This document shows, in pieces, positions 16,030-23,154 of a stretch of DNA of 23,154 bases. The position numbers and the translations under genes are program-made. The DNA comes from an uncultured Vogesella sp. (GTDB taxonomy: Bacteria; Pseudomonadota; Gammaproteobacteria; Burkholderiales; Chromobacteriaceae): NCBI GenBank assembly GCA_946479405.1, contig CAMLGD010000024.1, positions 1-23,154 on the forward strand, written 5' to 3'. The notes beneath the pieces were generated by a model. That model worked only from the letters and a program-made list of their open reading frames with translations, made no database searches and had not been told where the DNA came from. Positions within the stretch are counted from its first letter, which is position 1. Each line of letters opens with the position of its first letter.

Positions 16030-18627
16030 TTAGTCGGTGGAGGTCGTCTGGTATGGCGCCAGTGCCTGCAGTAGTTGCGCCAGTGCCCGTGACACAGCGG
16101 CAAATGCGGCGCGTGTCGTTTCAAGCTCACCGGCCTTGCTGACACTCTCCAGTTGCTGGCAGGCTGTTACCAGTGCCGGTGCGGCAATGGACAGTGCCGA
16201 ACCACGCAGGCTGTGGGCGGCAATGCTGACGCGTTGCAGCTCGGCAGCTGCCAGCGCCTGCTCGATTTCTGCCAGCCGCGCCGGGGCATCGTCACCGAAT
16301 GCGCGCAGCAGGATGGGGACAAAGCGTTGGTCGTCGTCGCAGTTGCGCAGTAACTGCGGGTAGTCAAACACCAGTTCCGTAGTGGCGGTGCTTGGTCGTG
16401 GCAGCATCGCGCGGCCACCCTGCACCCGGGCGATTTCCTCGAATACTTTCTCGGCGGTGATCGGCTTGCCGATATAGCCATCCATACCGGCCTCAATACA
16501 GCGTTCGCGGTCGCCGTTCATCACGTTGGCAGTCATGGCGATGATGGGCAGGTGGCCGCCGCTGTTTGCCTCCTGCGCCCGGATGCGGCGGGTGGTCTCT
16601 AGCCCATCCAGTACCGGCATCTGCATGTCCATCAGAGCCAGATCGAAGCACTGGGCAGATAGCAGCTCCAGCGCCTCCTGGCCGTTGTTGGCTACGCTAA
16701 CCTGATAGCCTTGGCGCTCCAGCAGGGTAACGCCCAGTTTCTGGTTGACCTGGTTGTCCTCCACCAGCAGCACGGTCTGTGTATTGCTCAGCGTGTGGAT
16801 GGTGTCCTGGGTCACCAGCGGTACCGGCTGGTCGATGTTGTCACCGCTGAGCAGCAGGCGTATGGCCAGCAGCAGCTCATCCTGCCGGATCGGCTTGGTC
16901 AGGTAGCCGCGGATGCCCAGCTGTTGGCAGCGCTCGGTATCGCCACGCTCGCGTGATGAGGTCAGCATGATGACCGTGGTGTGGCGATGCGCCGCTTGCA
17001 GCTGTTGTGCAACGTCAAAACCGGACATGCCGGGCATGTGGCTATCCAGCAAGATCAGGGAGTATTGGTTGTGCCGCAAGGCTTCCAGGGCGGAAAAGCC
17101 GTCGTGGACCAAGGTTGGCCGCATGCCCCAGCTCAATAGCAGCGTTTCCAGCCAGCTGCGGTTGGTGGCGTTGTCGTCGGCAACCAGCACAGACTGGCCG
17201 GCAAGATCGGCGGCCACCATGCGTGGTGCGGCCAGCGGTTCTGCCGGGCTTACCGGCAAGGTGAAGTAAAAGCTGCTGCCGTGGCCTTCGCGACTTTGTA
17301 CCCATAGCCGGCCGCCCAGCAGTTCGACCAGCTGGCGGGTAATGGCGAGGCCCAGACCGGTGCCGCCATAGCGGCGGGTGGTAGAGCTGTCAGCCTGGGC
17401 AAAGGCGGCAAAAATCAGCTGCTGCTTATCCTGTGGAATGCCGATGCCGGTATCGCGGACAGCAAACTCCAGCACCATCGGTTTCTGTGTGGTGCCGTCA
17501 AGCTGACGCACGCTGATTTCGATCTCGCCTTGCTCGGTGAACTTGATGGCATTGCCGATCAGATTATTCAGGATCTGACGCAGGCGCGAGGGGTCGGAAA
17601 GTAGCTGGTCCGGGATGTCGGGTTCAATGCGGCAGACCAGCTCCAGTTGCTTTTCACTGGCGCGCAGGGAAAACGGGTGCAGGGTCTGCGCCATCAGGCT
17701 GTGCAGCGAAAACGACACCGATTCCATGTCCAGCTTGCCGGCCTCGATCTTGGAAAAGTCCAGGATGTCGTTGATGATCACCAGTAGCGAGTCGGCGGAC
17801 GATTTCACCAGGTTCAGATATTGACGCTGATCGTCATCCAACCGGGTGTCGAGCGTCAGGTCGGTCATGCCGATGATGCCGTTCATCGGGGTACGGATTT
17901 CGTGGCTCATATTGGCCAGGAAGGCACTTTTTGCCTCATTGGCTGCTTCGGCCTCTACCCGGGCACGATCCAGCTTGAGACTGAGCTGCTCGGCTTCCTG
18001 GCGGCGACGCTCGCTGGCAGCAAGGTTGCGGTAAGCCAGTATCGCAATGGCAGCGGTAATCAGGATCAGCAGTGCCGCCAGCCCCGCCACCATGGTGTTA
18101 AGTCCCTCCATGGCGCGGTTGTTGTCCATCGCCACCTGGTTCAGGCGACTATTGGCACCCAGCGTCAGCTCGCGTACCGGTTCAATGATGGCATTCAGCT
18201 CATGCTCAAAGCTGGCCGCGATCTGGCGGTTGAAACTGCCGTCGCCGGCATCCAGCAGCGCATCGGTATGCGCAATCATCTTGCGCAGAGCGGAAATCTG
18301 TCTGGTGTGCCACTGGGTGTCGTGAAACAGTGGCGCAAAGCGGTACTGCGCCAGGACATTGATACGTGATACCAGAATTTCGTAACGCAGCTGCAGCTCG
18401 TCCAGATCCTCGGGCGCATTGGTGGCCACCGCCAGCCGGGCGGCGCCGGCAGCACGATGGTAGTCGATGCCCAGCTGGGTGTAGACCCATACCACATTGT
18501 CTTCGCCCAGGGTTGCCACGCGTTGCATCATCGAGCGTTGCTTGTAGTACAAGCCACCCACGGTGAGCATCGCTACCGTCATCAGCACGGCCAGCCACCA
18601 CAGCTGCTTCTTTACGTTGTTCTGCAT
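16030..18627 (-). CDS. Hybrid sensor histidine kinase with two receiver domains and HPt domain
   Basis: An 865-residue BarA-like phosphorelay protein. TM1 is about 9-28, a periplasmic sensor of about 150 mostly helical residues follows, and TM2 is about 178-199. The dimerisation/HisKA domain carries [10 protein letters not shown] with His242. The ATPase domain has the N-box [10 protein letters not shown] (354-363), DTGIGIP (392-398) and GGTGLGLAI (421-429). Receiver 1 has phospho-acceptor Asp528 and Lys578; receiver 2 has Asp667 and Lys721. The HPt domain has [10 protein letters not shown] with His805. All phosphotransfer residues are intact. No DNA-binding response regulator is encoded nearby, so the output partner is elsewhere. 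The gene starts 16 bases after a small periplasmic protein gene on the same strand, which suggests co-transcription and perhaps a shared sensing role (inference). The stimulus is unknown. Confidence 0.95.
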   Translation of the reverse strand: MQNNVKKQLWWLAVLMTVAMLTVGGLYYKQRSMMQRVATLGEDNVVWVYTQLGIDYHRAAGAARLAVATNAPEDLDELQLRYEILVSRINVLAQYRFAPLFHDTQWHTRQISALRKMIAHTDALLDAGDGSFNRQIAASFEHELNAIIEPVRELTLGANSRLNQVAMDNNRAMEGLNTMVAGLAALLILITAAIAILAYRNLAASERRRQEAEQLSLKLDRARVEAEAANEAKSAFLANMSHEIRTPMNGIIGMTDLTLDTRLDDDQRQYLNLVKSSADSLLVIINDILDFSKIEAGKLDMESVSFSLHSLMAQTLHPFSLRASEKQLELVCRIEPDIPDQLLSDPSRLRQILNNLIGNAIKFTEQGEIEISVRQLDGTTQKPMVLEFAVRDTGIGIPQDKQQLIFAAFAQADSSTTRRYGGTGLGLAITRQLVELLGGRLWVQSREGHGSSFYFTLPVSPAEPLAAPRMVAADLAGQSVLVADDNATNRSWLETLLLSWGMRPTLVHDGFSALEALRHNQYSLILLDSHMPGMSGFDVAQQLQAAHRHTTVIMLTSSRERGDTERCQQLGIRGYLTKPIRQDELLLAIRLLLSGDNIDQPVPLVTQDTIHTLSNTQTVLLVEDNQVNQKLGVTLLERQGYQVSVANNGQEALELLSAQCFDLALMDMQMPVLDGLETTRRIRAQEANSGGHLPIIAMTANVMNGDRERCIEAGMDGYIGKPITAEKVFEEIARVQGGRAMLPRPSTATTELVFDYPQLLRNCDDDQRFVPILLRAFGDDAPARLAEIEQALAAAELQRVSIAAHSLRGSALSIAAPALVTACQQLESVSKAGELETTRAAFAAVSRALAQLLQALAPYQTTSTD

Positions 18628-18643
18628 CAGATGGAAGGCGTGC

Positions 18644-19147
18644 TTATTCGACGCGGATGCGGTTTACCTGCCAGACGCAACGGGAATAGATGTCCTTGGT
18701 CTGTAGTTCCGGGTTTTTGTGGAACGGGTACATCACGAACAGCGGCCCCTTGTCGCGCACGCTCAGCACTTTGCCATTCACCTTGCGGGCCAGGATCACA
18801 TCGTATTTGTCGAGGTCGCTCAGCGGAATCTCGGCGGCGTAGTCGTTGAGCGCCACGACATACAGTTTCTTGCCATTGGCACCGGCTGCTTTCAGCACGT
18901 CGCGGAACAGCGGGCCTTCAAAGGTCTGTGCCGTCTTGTACCACGGGGTGGGCACCGTCATTTTTACTTGCGGCAGGGCGTCGATCATCCGCGAGTCAAA
19001 CTGGGTCTCGTTGCCAGCATTTTTTTCCGTGACCAGACCGTTGATTGTCAGTAGTGCGCGACCTTGTGGCTTGTCCAGTGCCAGTGCCGTACTGCTGGCA
19101 GTCAGCAGCATGGCGGACGTGAACAGAACTTTCAGAAATGTGGTCAT
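18644..19147 (-). CDS. Small exported protein with sulfite-oxidase-like (molybdopterin-binding) fold, kinase-linked
   Basis: A 167-residue protein with a Sec signal peptide (residues 1 to about 24, [23 protein letters not shown]). The mature part resembles stand-alone members of the oxidoreductase molybdopterin-binding family: LLTINGLV (32-39), then [15 protein letters not shown] (76-90), [13 protein letters not shown] (100-112), [27 protein letters not shown] (from residue 116). True sulfite-oxidase-type enzymes hold molybdenum through a conserved cysteine in the N-terminal half. Here the only cysteine in the whole protein is Cys157 near the C-terminus, so cofactor binding and catalysis are doubtful. 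A good Shine-Dalgarno (AGGGAGA) precedes ATG 19147. Because it forms a two-gene unit with a hybrid kinase, a role as periplasmic ligand-binding or accessory sensor is plausible but unproven. Confidence 0.78.
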   Translation of the reverse strand: MTTFLKVLFTSAMLLTASSTALALDKPQGRALLTINGLVTEKNAGNETQFDSRMIDALPQVKMTVPTPWYKTAQTFEGPLFRDVLKAAGANGKKLYVVALNDYAAEIPLSDLDKYDVILARKVNGKVLSVRDKGPLFVMYPFHKNPELQTKDIYSRCVWQVNRIRVE

Positions 19148-19184
19148 GGTTTCTCCCTTAATTCAGCATGGTCTGAAGGCGATA

Positions 19185-19190
19185 ATTGTA
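19185..19190 (-). promoter_or_regulatory. Candidate -10 box of the sensor operon
   Basis: TACAAT on the minus strand (five of six consensus bases) lies 37 bases before the ATG of the small periplasmic protein gene. The -35 position 17 bases upstream reads ATAGCA, a poor match, and falls within the right half of a dyad, as expected for a regulated promoter. Confidence 0.4.
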
Positions 19191-19207
19191 AACGAACTGA
19201 CCTGAGG

Positions 19208-19232
19208 TGCTATCTGCATATTAAAGATAGCA
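19208..19232. promoter_or_regulatory. Perfect inverted repeat between the LysR gene and the sensor operon
   Basis: Arms TGCTATCT (19208-19215) and AGATAGCA (19225-19232) are separated by 9 AT-rich bases. It lies one base after the LysR gene stop and overlaps the -35 position of the sensor operon's candidate promoter. With no U-tract on either strand it is a poor terminator; an operator is the better guess. The cognate regulator is unknown. Confidence 0.45.
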
Positions 19233-19233
19233 A

Positions 19234-20106
19234 TTAAGCATTCTTTGTCAGTGTTTGTGCCAGGAAATCCAGTAATGCGGCCAACTTTGGGGGCATGAAA
19301 CGGCTGCGCGGGTAGGTGGCCCAGATGCCATCCTGCAGGGTGTAGCCGGTCAGCACTGGCACCAGCTGGCCGTTGGCCAGATAGGGCGCCACATAATAAT
19401 CCGGCAACTGCACCAGCCCCAGCCCTTGCAGTGCCGCATTCAGCAGCGCGGCACCACTGTTGCAGCGCAACCGGCCGCCGATGCGCACCTCGCGCAAACG
19501 CTCGCCCTCATTGAAGCGCCAGAAGTCGATGGTGCCGACCAGGCATTGATGCTGCGTCAGCTCTGCCAGCGTATGCGGCGTGCCCTGGCGGGCCAGGTAG
19601 TCCGGCGCTGCGCAGACATGGTGGCGACGGCTGCCTAGCTGGCGTAGTTGTAGCGAAGACTCGTCCATCGGCCCCAGGCGGATGCCCAGATCATAGCCTT
19701 CAGCGACCAGATCGATCTTGCGGTTGTCCAGGTTCAGCTCGGCGCTGATCTGCGGATGGCTCTGCAAATAGCGGGTCAGCAGCGGGGCGATCACCGTTTC
19801 GCCGTAGTAGGTAGGAGCGGTAATGCGCAGATGGCCGGAAGGCGTGCCCTGCGCCTGCGACAGCGCCTGTTCGGCCTGTTGCAGCCCATCCAGTAGCGGG
19901 CGGCAGTGCTGGTAGTACAGCTGGCCGGCCTCGGTAACGCTGACGCGGCGGGTGGTGCGGTACAGCAGCCGTGTCGCCAGCCGCGATTCCAGTGCGCTGA
20001 CCTGACGGCTGACCTGCGCTACCGACATACCCAACCGCTGTGCCGCCACGGTAAAGCTTTGGGTTTCCACCACGGTGACGAATTCCACTACGCCCAGCCA
20101 CTGCAT
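19234..20106 (-). CDS. LysR-family transcriptional regulator
   Basis: A 290-residue protein of standard LysR length. The N-terminal helix-turn-helix is clear (FVTVVETQSFTVAAQRLGMS at 9-28, then VSRQVSALESRLATRLLYRTTRRVSVTEAG at 32-61). The effector-binding domain begins near residue 90 (GHLRITAPTYYGE). It belongs to the large CrgA/DmlR-like subgroup and acts as a DNA-binding activator or repressor with a small-molecule effector. It is divergent from frmA with 133 bases between them, so control of formaldehyde detoxification is the natural hypothesis. The same arrangement could simply reflect autoregulation. Effector not predictable. Confidence 0.93.
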   Translation of the reverse strand: MQWLGVVEFVTVVETQSFTVAAQRLGMSVAQVSRQVSALESRLATRLLYRTTRRVSVTEAGQLYYQHCRPLLDGLQQAEQALSQAQGTPSGHLRITAPTYYGETVIAPLLTRYLQSHPQISAELNLDNRKIDLVAEGYDLGIRLGPMDESSLQLRQLGSRRHHVCAAPDYLARQGTPHTLAELTQHQCLVGTIDFWRFNEGERLREVRIGGRLRCNSGAALLNAALQGLGLVQLPDYYVAPYLANGQLVPVLTGYTLQDGIWATYPRSRFMPPKLAALLDFLAQTLTKNA

Positions 20107-20143
20107 GATTGTTACTCATTGGCAAAAATATGTTTCCATTTAA

Positions 20144-21364
<1,221 letters not shown>

Positions 21365-21371
21365 GGTCGGC

Positions 21372-22220
21372 ATGAGCGCCTCTCTTGAGCTGCTGTCGAG
21401 CCAGCGCGCCTTCGGTGGTTGGCACAAGCGCTATCGCCACCAGTCGGCCAGCACCGGCACGGCGATGACCTTTGCCATCTACCTGCCGCCGCAAACGGCG
21501 CAGGGTGACAAGGTGCCGGTGCTGTACTGGCTGTCCGGCCTGACCTGCACCGACGACAACTTCGCCACCAAGGCTGGCGCGCAGCGCGTGGCGGCCGAGC
21601 TGGGCTTGGCGCTGGTGATGCCGGATACCAGCCCGCGCGGCGAAGGCGTGGCCGATGCCGACCGCTACGACCTGGGGCAGGGGGCCGGCTTCTATGTCAA
21701 CGCCACCCAGGCGCCATGGTCTGCGCACTACCGCATGTACGACTATGTGGTGGAGGAGCTGCCGGCGCTGGTGGAAGGCAACTTCCCGGTCAGCGGCAAG
21801 CGCGCGATCAGCGGCCACTCCATGGGTGGCCACGGCGCGCTGATGGTGGCGTTGCGCAATCCGGGCCGTTATGCCTCGGTGTCGGCGTTCTCGCCCATCG
21901 TCAATCCGGCCTCGGTGCCGTGGGGGCAGCTGGCGTTCAGCACTTATCTGGGGGAGGACCGCGCGGCGTGGGCGGCCTATGACAGCTGCCAGCTGCTGGC
22001 CGACGCGCAGCCGCTGCCGACGCTGGTGGATCAAGGCGAGCAGGATAGCTTCAGGCCGGAACAGCTGCAGCCGGAGGCGTTGCAGTTGGCCGCCAGCAAG
22101 CGCGACTGGCCGCTGACGCTGCGTCTGCAGCCGGGCTACGACCACAGCTATTACTTTGTGGCCAGCTTCATCGAAGACCACCTGCGCTTCCATGCGGCCA
22201 ACCTGGCCGCGACTGGCTGA
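21372..22220 (+). CDS. fghA: S-formylglutathione hydrolase
   Basis: A 282-residue esterase-D-type serine hydrolase that splits S-formylglutathione into formate and glutathione, the step after FrmA. The nucleophile elbow GHSMGGHGA places Ser150. The other probable triad members are Asp225 (DQGEQDSF) and His258 (GYDHSYYF). The family segment [20 protein letters not shown] is at 53-72 and [12 protein letters not shown] at 115-126. ATG 21372 follows GAGG at 5 bases and the frmA stop by 7 bases, so the two are one operon. The transcript ends at a strong terminator at 22246. Family members are variably named fghA, frmB or yeiG; the pathway role is secure. Confidence 0.96.
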   Translation: MSASLELLSSQRAFGGWHKRYRHQSASTGTAMTFAIYLPPQTAQGDKVPVLYWLSGLTCTDDNFATKAGAQRVAAELGLALVMPDTSPRGEGVADADRYDLGQGAGFYVNATQAPWSAHYRMYDYVVEELPALVEGNFPVSGKRAISGHSMGGHGALMVALRNPGRYASVSAFSPIVNPASVPWGQLAFSTYLGEDRAAWAAYDSCQLLADAQPLPTLVDQGEQDSFRPEQLQPEALQLAASKRDWPLTLRLQPGYDHSYYFVASFIEDHLRFHAANLAATG

Positions 22221-22245
22221 GCGTGTAGAACAGCAAGGCCAACCG

Positions 22246-22287
22246 GGCCGCGGAATCAGCACAATAGGCTGAATCCGCGGCCTTTTT
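22246..22287 (+). terminator. Rho-independent terminator of frmA-fghA
   Basis: Fifteen-base arms, GGCCGCGGAATCAGC (22246-22260) and GCTGAATCCGCGGCC (22268-22282), pair with a single mismatch around a 7-base loop and are followed by T5 on the plus strand. The remaining 68 bases to the next gene hold nothing I can identify. Confidence 0.92.
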
Positions 22288-22355
22288 ACTGGCCGTGGCG
22301 CGCTGCGGCTGCCAACGGGGCTCCGCCCGTGGCTGCGGCCCACGCTGTCGCCCGC

Positions 22356-22631
22356 TTACTTGAGGTAGCTTTGCAGGATGGTGAGCAGTTGCTCCACCTC
22401 CTGCTGGCGCTGTTCCGGTGTCAGTGCATCGGCGCCGACGTGTTCGCGGATATGGTCGGCCAGCACCTGGTTCATCAGCCCGTTCACCGCGCCGCGAATG
22501 GCGGCAATCTGCTGCAACACCGCCACGCAGTCGCCCCCGTCCTGCAGTGCTTTCTCCAGCGCTTCGGCCTGGCCCTTGATGCGCCGTACCCGGGTGAGTA
22601 GCGGTTTGTTATTACCTGCAATGTGCGACAT
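22356..22631 (-). CDS. RcnR/DmeR-type metal-responsive repressor (CsoR/RcnR family)
   Basis: A 91-residue all-helical DUF156 protein, the normal size for the family. I start it at ATG 22631 (MSHIAGNNKPLL); the frame is open to 22703 but that would cross the operators. The core RRIKGQAEALEKAL and LQQIAAIRGAVNGLMNQVL is shared by FrmR and RcnR. The discriminating residues are His3, Cys35, His60 and His64. These are the nickel/cobalt ligand positions of E. coli RcnR, which also begins MSH; FrmR has Pro2 and a glutamate at position 64. With the divergent DmeF-type exporter and RcnR-like operators between them, a Ni/Co (or related metal) efflux repressor is the best call, although a formaldehyde operon lies on the other side. 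It would bind DNA when metal-free and release on metal binding. Confidence 0.88.
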   Translation of the reverse strand: MSHIAGNNKPLLTRVRRIKGQAEALEKALQDGGDCVAVLQQIAAIRGAVNGLMNQVLADHIREHVGADALTPEQRQQEVEQLLTILQSYLK

Positions 22632-22647
22632 GCTGCGTCCTGATTGG

Positions 22648-22662
22648 TACTGGGGGGTAGTA
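22648..22662. promoter_or_regulatory. RcnR-type operator, canonical (TACT-G6-N-AGTA)
   Basis: The 15-base site TACTGGGGGGTAGTA exactly fits the TACT-G6-N-AGTA pattern known for RcnR-family operators. It is 16 bases upstream of the repressor's ATG and about 55 bases upstream of the divergent exporter's ATG, overlapping the exporter's -35 position. Binding here could repress both genes. Confidence 0.85.
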
Positions 22663-22679
22663 TGTGTTCGGGTGCTGCA

Positions 22680-22700
22680 ATATACTGCCGGCCAGTATAT
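22680..22700. promoter_or_regulatory. Second, symmetric operator-like site with the same TACT-N7-AGTA frame
   Basis: Eight-bp arms ATATACTG (22680-22687) and CAGTATAT (22693-22700) flank CCGGC. Inside lies TACT (22683-22686), seven bases GCCGGCC, AGTA (22694-22697): the same TACT-N7-AGTA frame as the G6 site, starting exactly 35 bases further on. It also covers the exporter's candidate -10 (TATACT, 22681-22686) and ends 17 bases before its ATG. Confidence 0.6.
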
Positions 22701-22717
22701 CAAGAGACCACTGCCGC

Positions 22718-23154
22718 ATGAACAAGCGCACTCACACCCATGTTTTCCACCTTGGCAACCCGCTGGCGCAGCGTAATACCCGCTGGGCGGTGTGGCTTAC
22801 CGCCATCACCATGCTGGTGGAAATTGCCGGCGGCTGGTGGTTCAACTCCATGGCGCTGCTGGCCGATGGCTGGCACATGAGTTCGCACGCGCTGGCGCTG
22901 GGCTTGTCGGTGCTGGCGTATGCCGCCGCCCACCGTTATGCCTACGACCAGCGCTTTGCGTTTGGCACCTGGAAGATCGAAATCCTCGGCGGTTTCAGCA
23001 GCGCCTTGCTGCTGCTGGGAGTGGCCGGCCTGATGCTGGTGCAGTCGCTGCAACGCTTGTTCAACCCCAGTGCCATTCATTACGACCAGGCGATCGTGCT
23101 GGCGTTGCTGGGGCTGCTGGTCAACCTGCTGTGTGCCTGGCTGCTGCATGCTGC
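22718..23154 (+). CDS. dmeF: DmeF-type cation diffusion facilitator (Ni/Co efflux), 3' end outside window
   Basis: The first 145 codons of a cation-diffusion-facilitator exporter; it runs off the window. The N-terminus is histidine-containing (MNKRTHTHVFHLGNPLAQRNTRW), as in DmeF proteins. TM1 is about 23-42. TM2 starts with the metal-site motif LLADGWHMSSHALAL, whose Asp and His residues form the HxxxD-type transport site of the family. Two more membrane segments follow (about 90-108 and 123-143). The gene diverges from an RcnR/DmeR-type repressor with operators between, the dmeR-dmeF arrangement known for cobalt/nickel export by metal-proton antiport. Zinc or cadmium cannot be excluded from the fragment. 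Confidence 0.9.
   Translation, partial: MNKRTHTHVFHLGNPLAQRNTRWAVWLTAITMLVEIAGGWWFNSMALLADGWHMSSHALALGLSVLAYAAAHRYAYDQRFAFGTWKIEILGGFSSALLLLGVAGLMLVQSLQRLFNPSAIHYDQAIVLALLGLLVNLLCAWLLHA

Noticed and set aside
15892..16074. A 60-codon plus-strand frame after the small gene
   Set aside because: It reads straight through the strong terminator at 15958-15983, then overlaps the end of the kinase gene, and has no Shine-Dalgarno.
22632..22703. N-terminal extension of the RcnR-type repressor to 22703
   Set aside because: It would translate both operator sites and displace the conserved MSH start that supplies a metal ligand.

Overview
The window is a gene-dense, high-GC stretch (roughly 60% by eye) of a Gram-negative chromosome. 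It holds 16 recognisable protein genes, two of them cut by the window ends, plus one small gene of 46 codons that I propose. The lipoprotein-type branched-chain amino-acid binding proteins, the RpfE-type gene overlapping recJ, and the M23 peptidase next to anmK suggest a betaproteobacterium, most likely Neisseriales/Chromobacteriaceae (Vogesella or Chromobacterium-like). That placement is inference from gene content and protein style. I see no rRNA, tRNA, CRISPR array, insertion sequence, phage gene or attachment site.

Left part (1-4944): a MocR-type regulator (partial, minus) diverges from a DJ-1/PfpI-family gene (plus). A perfect bidirectional terminator follows, then two tandem paralogous lipoprotein substrate-binding proteins of the branched-chain amino-acid ABC family (minus). 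The second paralog (3455-4672) has a near-consensus sigma-70 promoter with a dyad upstream. No permease or ATPase genes accompany them.

Middle (4945-15690): minus-strand housekeeping genes hemH, ftsK, anmK and an M23 peptidase cover haem synthesis, chromosome segregation at the septum, and cell-wall turnover and recycling. Across a divergent region lies the plus-strand set rpfE-like, recJ and rmuC (DNA repair and recombination). rpfE-like and recJ overlap at ATGA. A terminator hairpin lies directly in front of anmK and contains its probable ribosome-binding site.

15691-19233: a 46-codon gene for a possible single-pass membrane protein has its own candidate promoter, a very strong Shine-Dalgarno and a terminator. 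Convergent to it is a two-gene minus-strand unit: a small exported protein resembling the sulfite-oxidase (molybdopterin-binding) fold but lacking an obvious cofactor cysteine, and a hybrid histidine kinase with two receiver domains and an HPt domain. The pair may form a periplasmic sensor plus phosphorelay.

Right part (19234-23154): a LysR regulator diverges from frmA-fghA, the glutathione-dependent formaldehyde detoxification operon, whose leader carries a strong hairpin. Beyond a strong terminator, a small CsoR/RcnR-family repressor diverges from a DmeF-type cation-efflux gene that runs off the window. Its metal ligands (His3, Cys35, His60, His64) and the TACT-N7-AGTA operators between the genes point to nickel/cobalt sensing, not formaldehyde sensing, despite the neighbouring frm operon.
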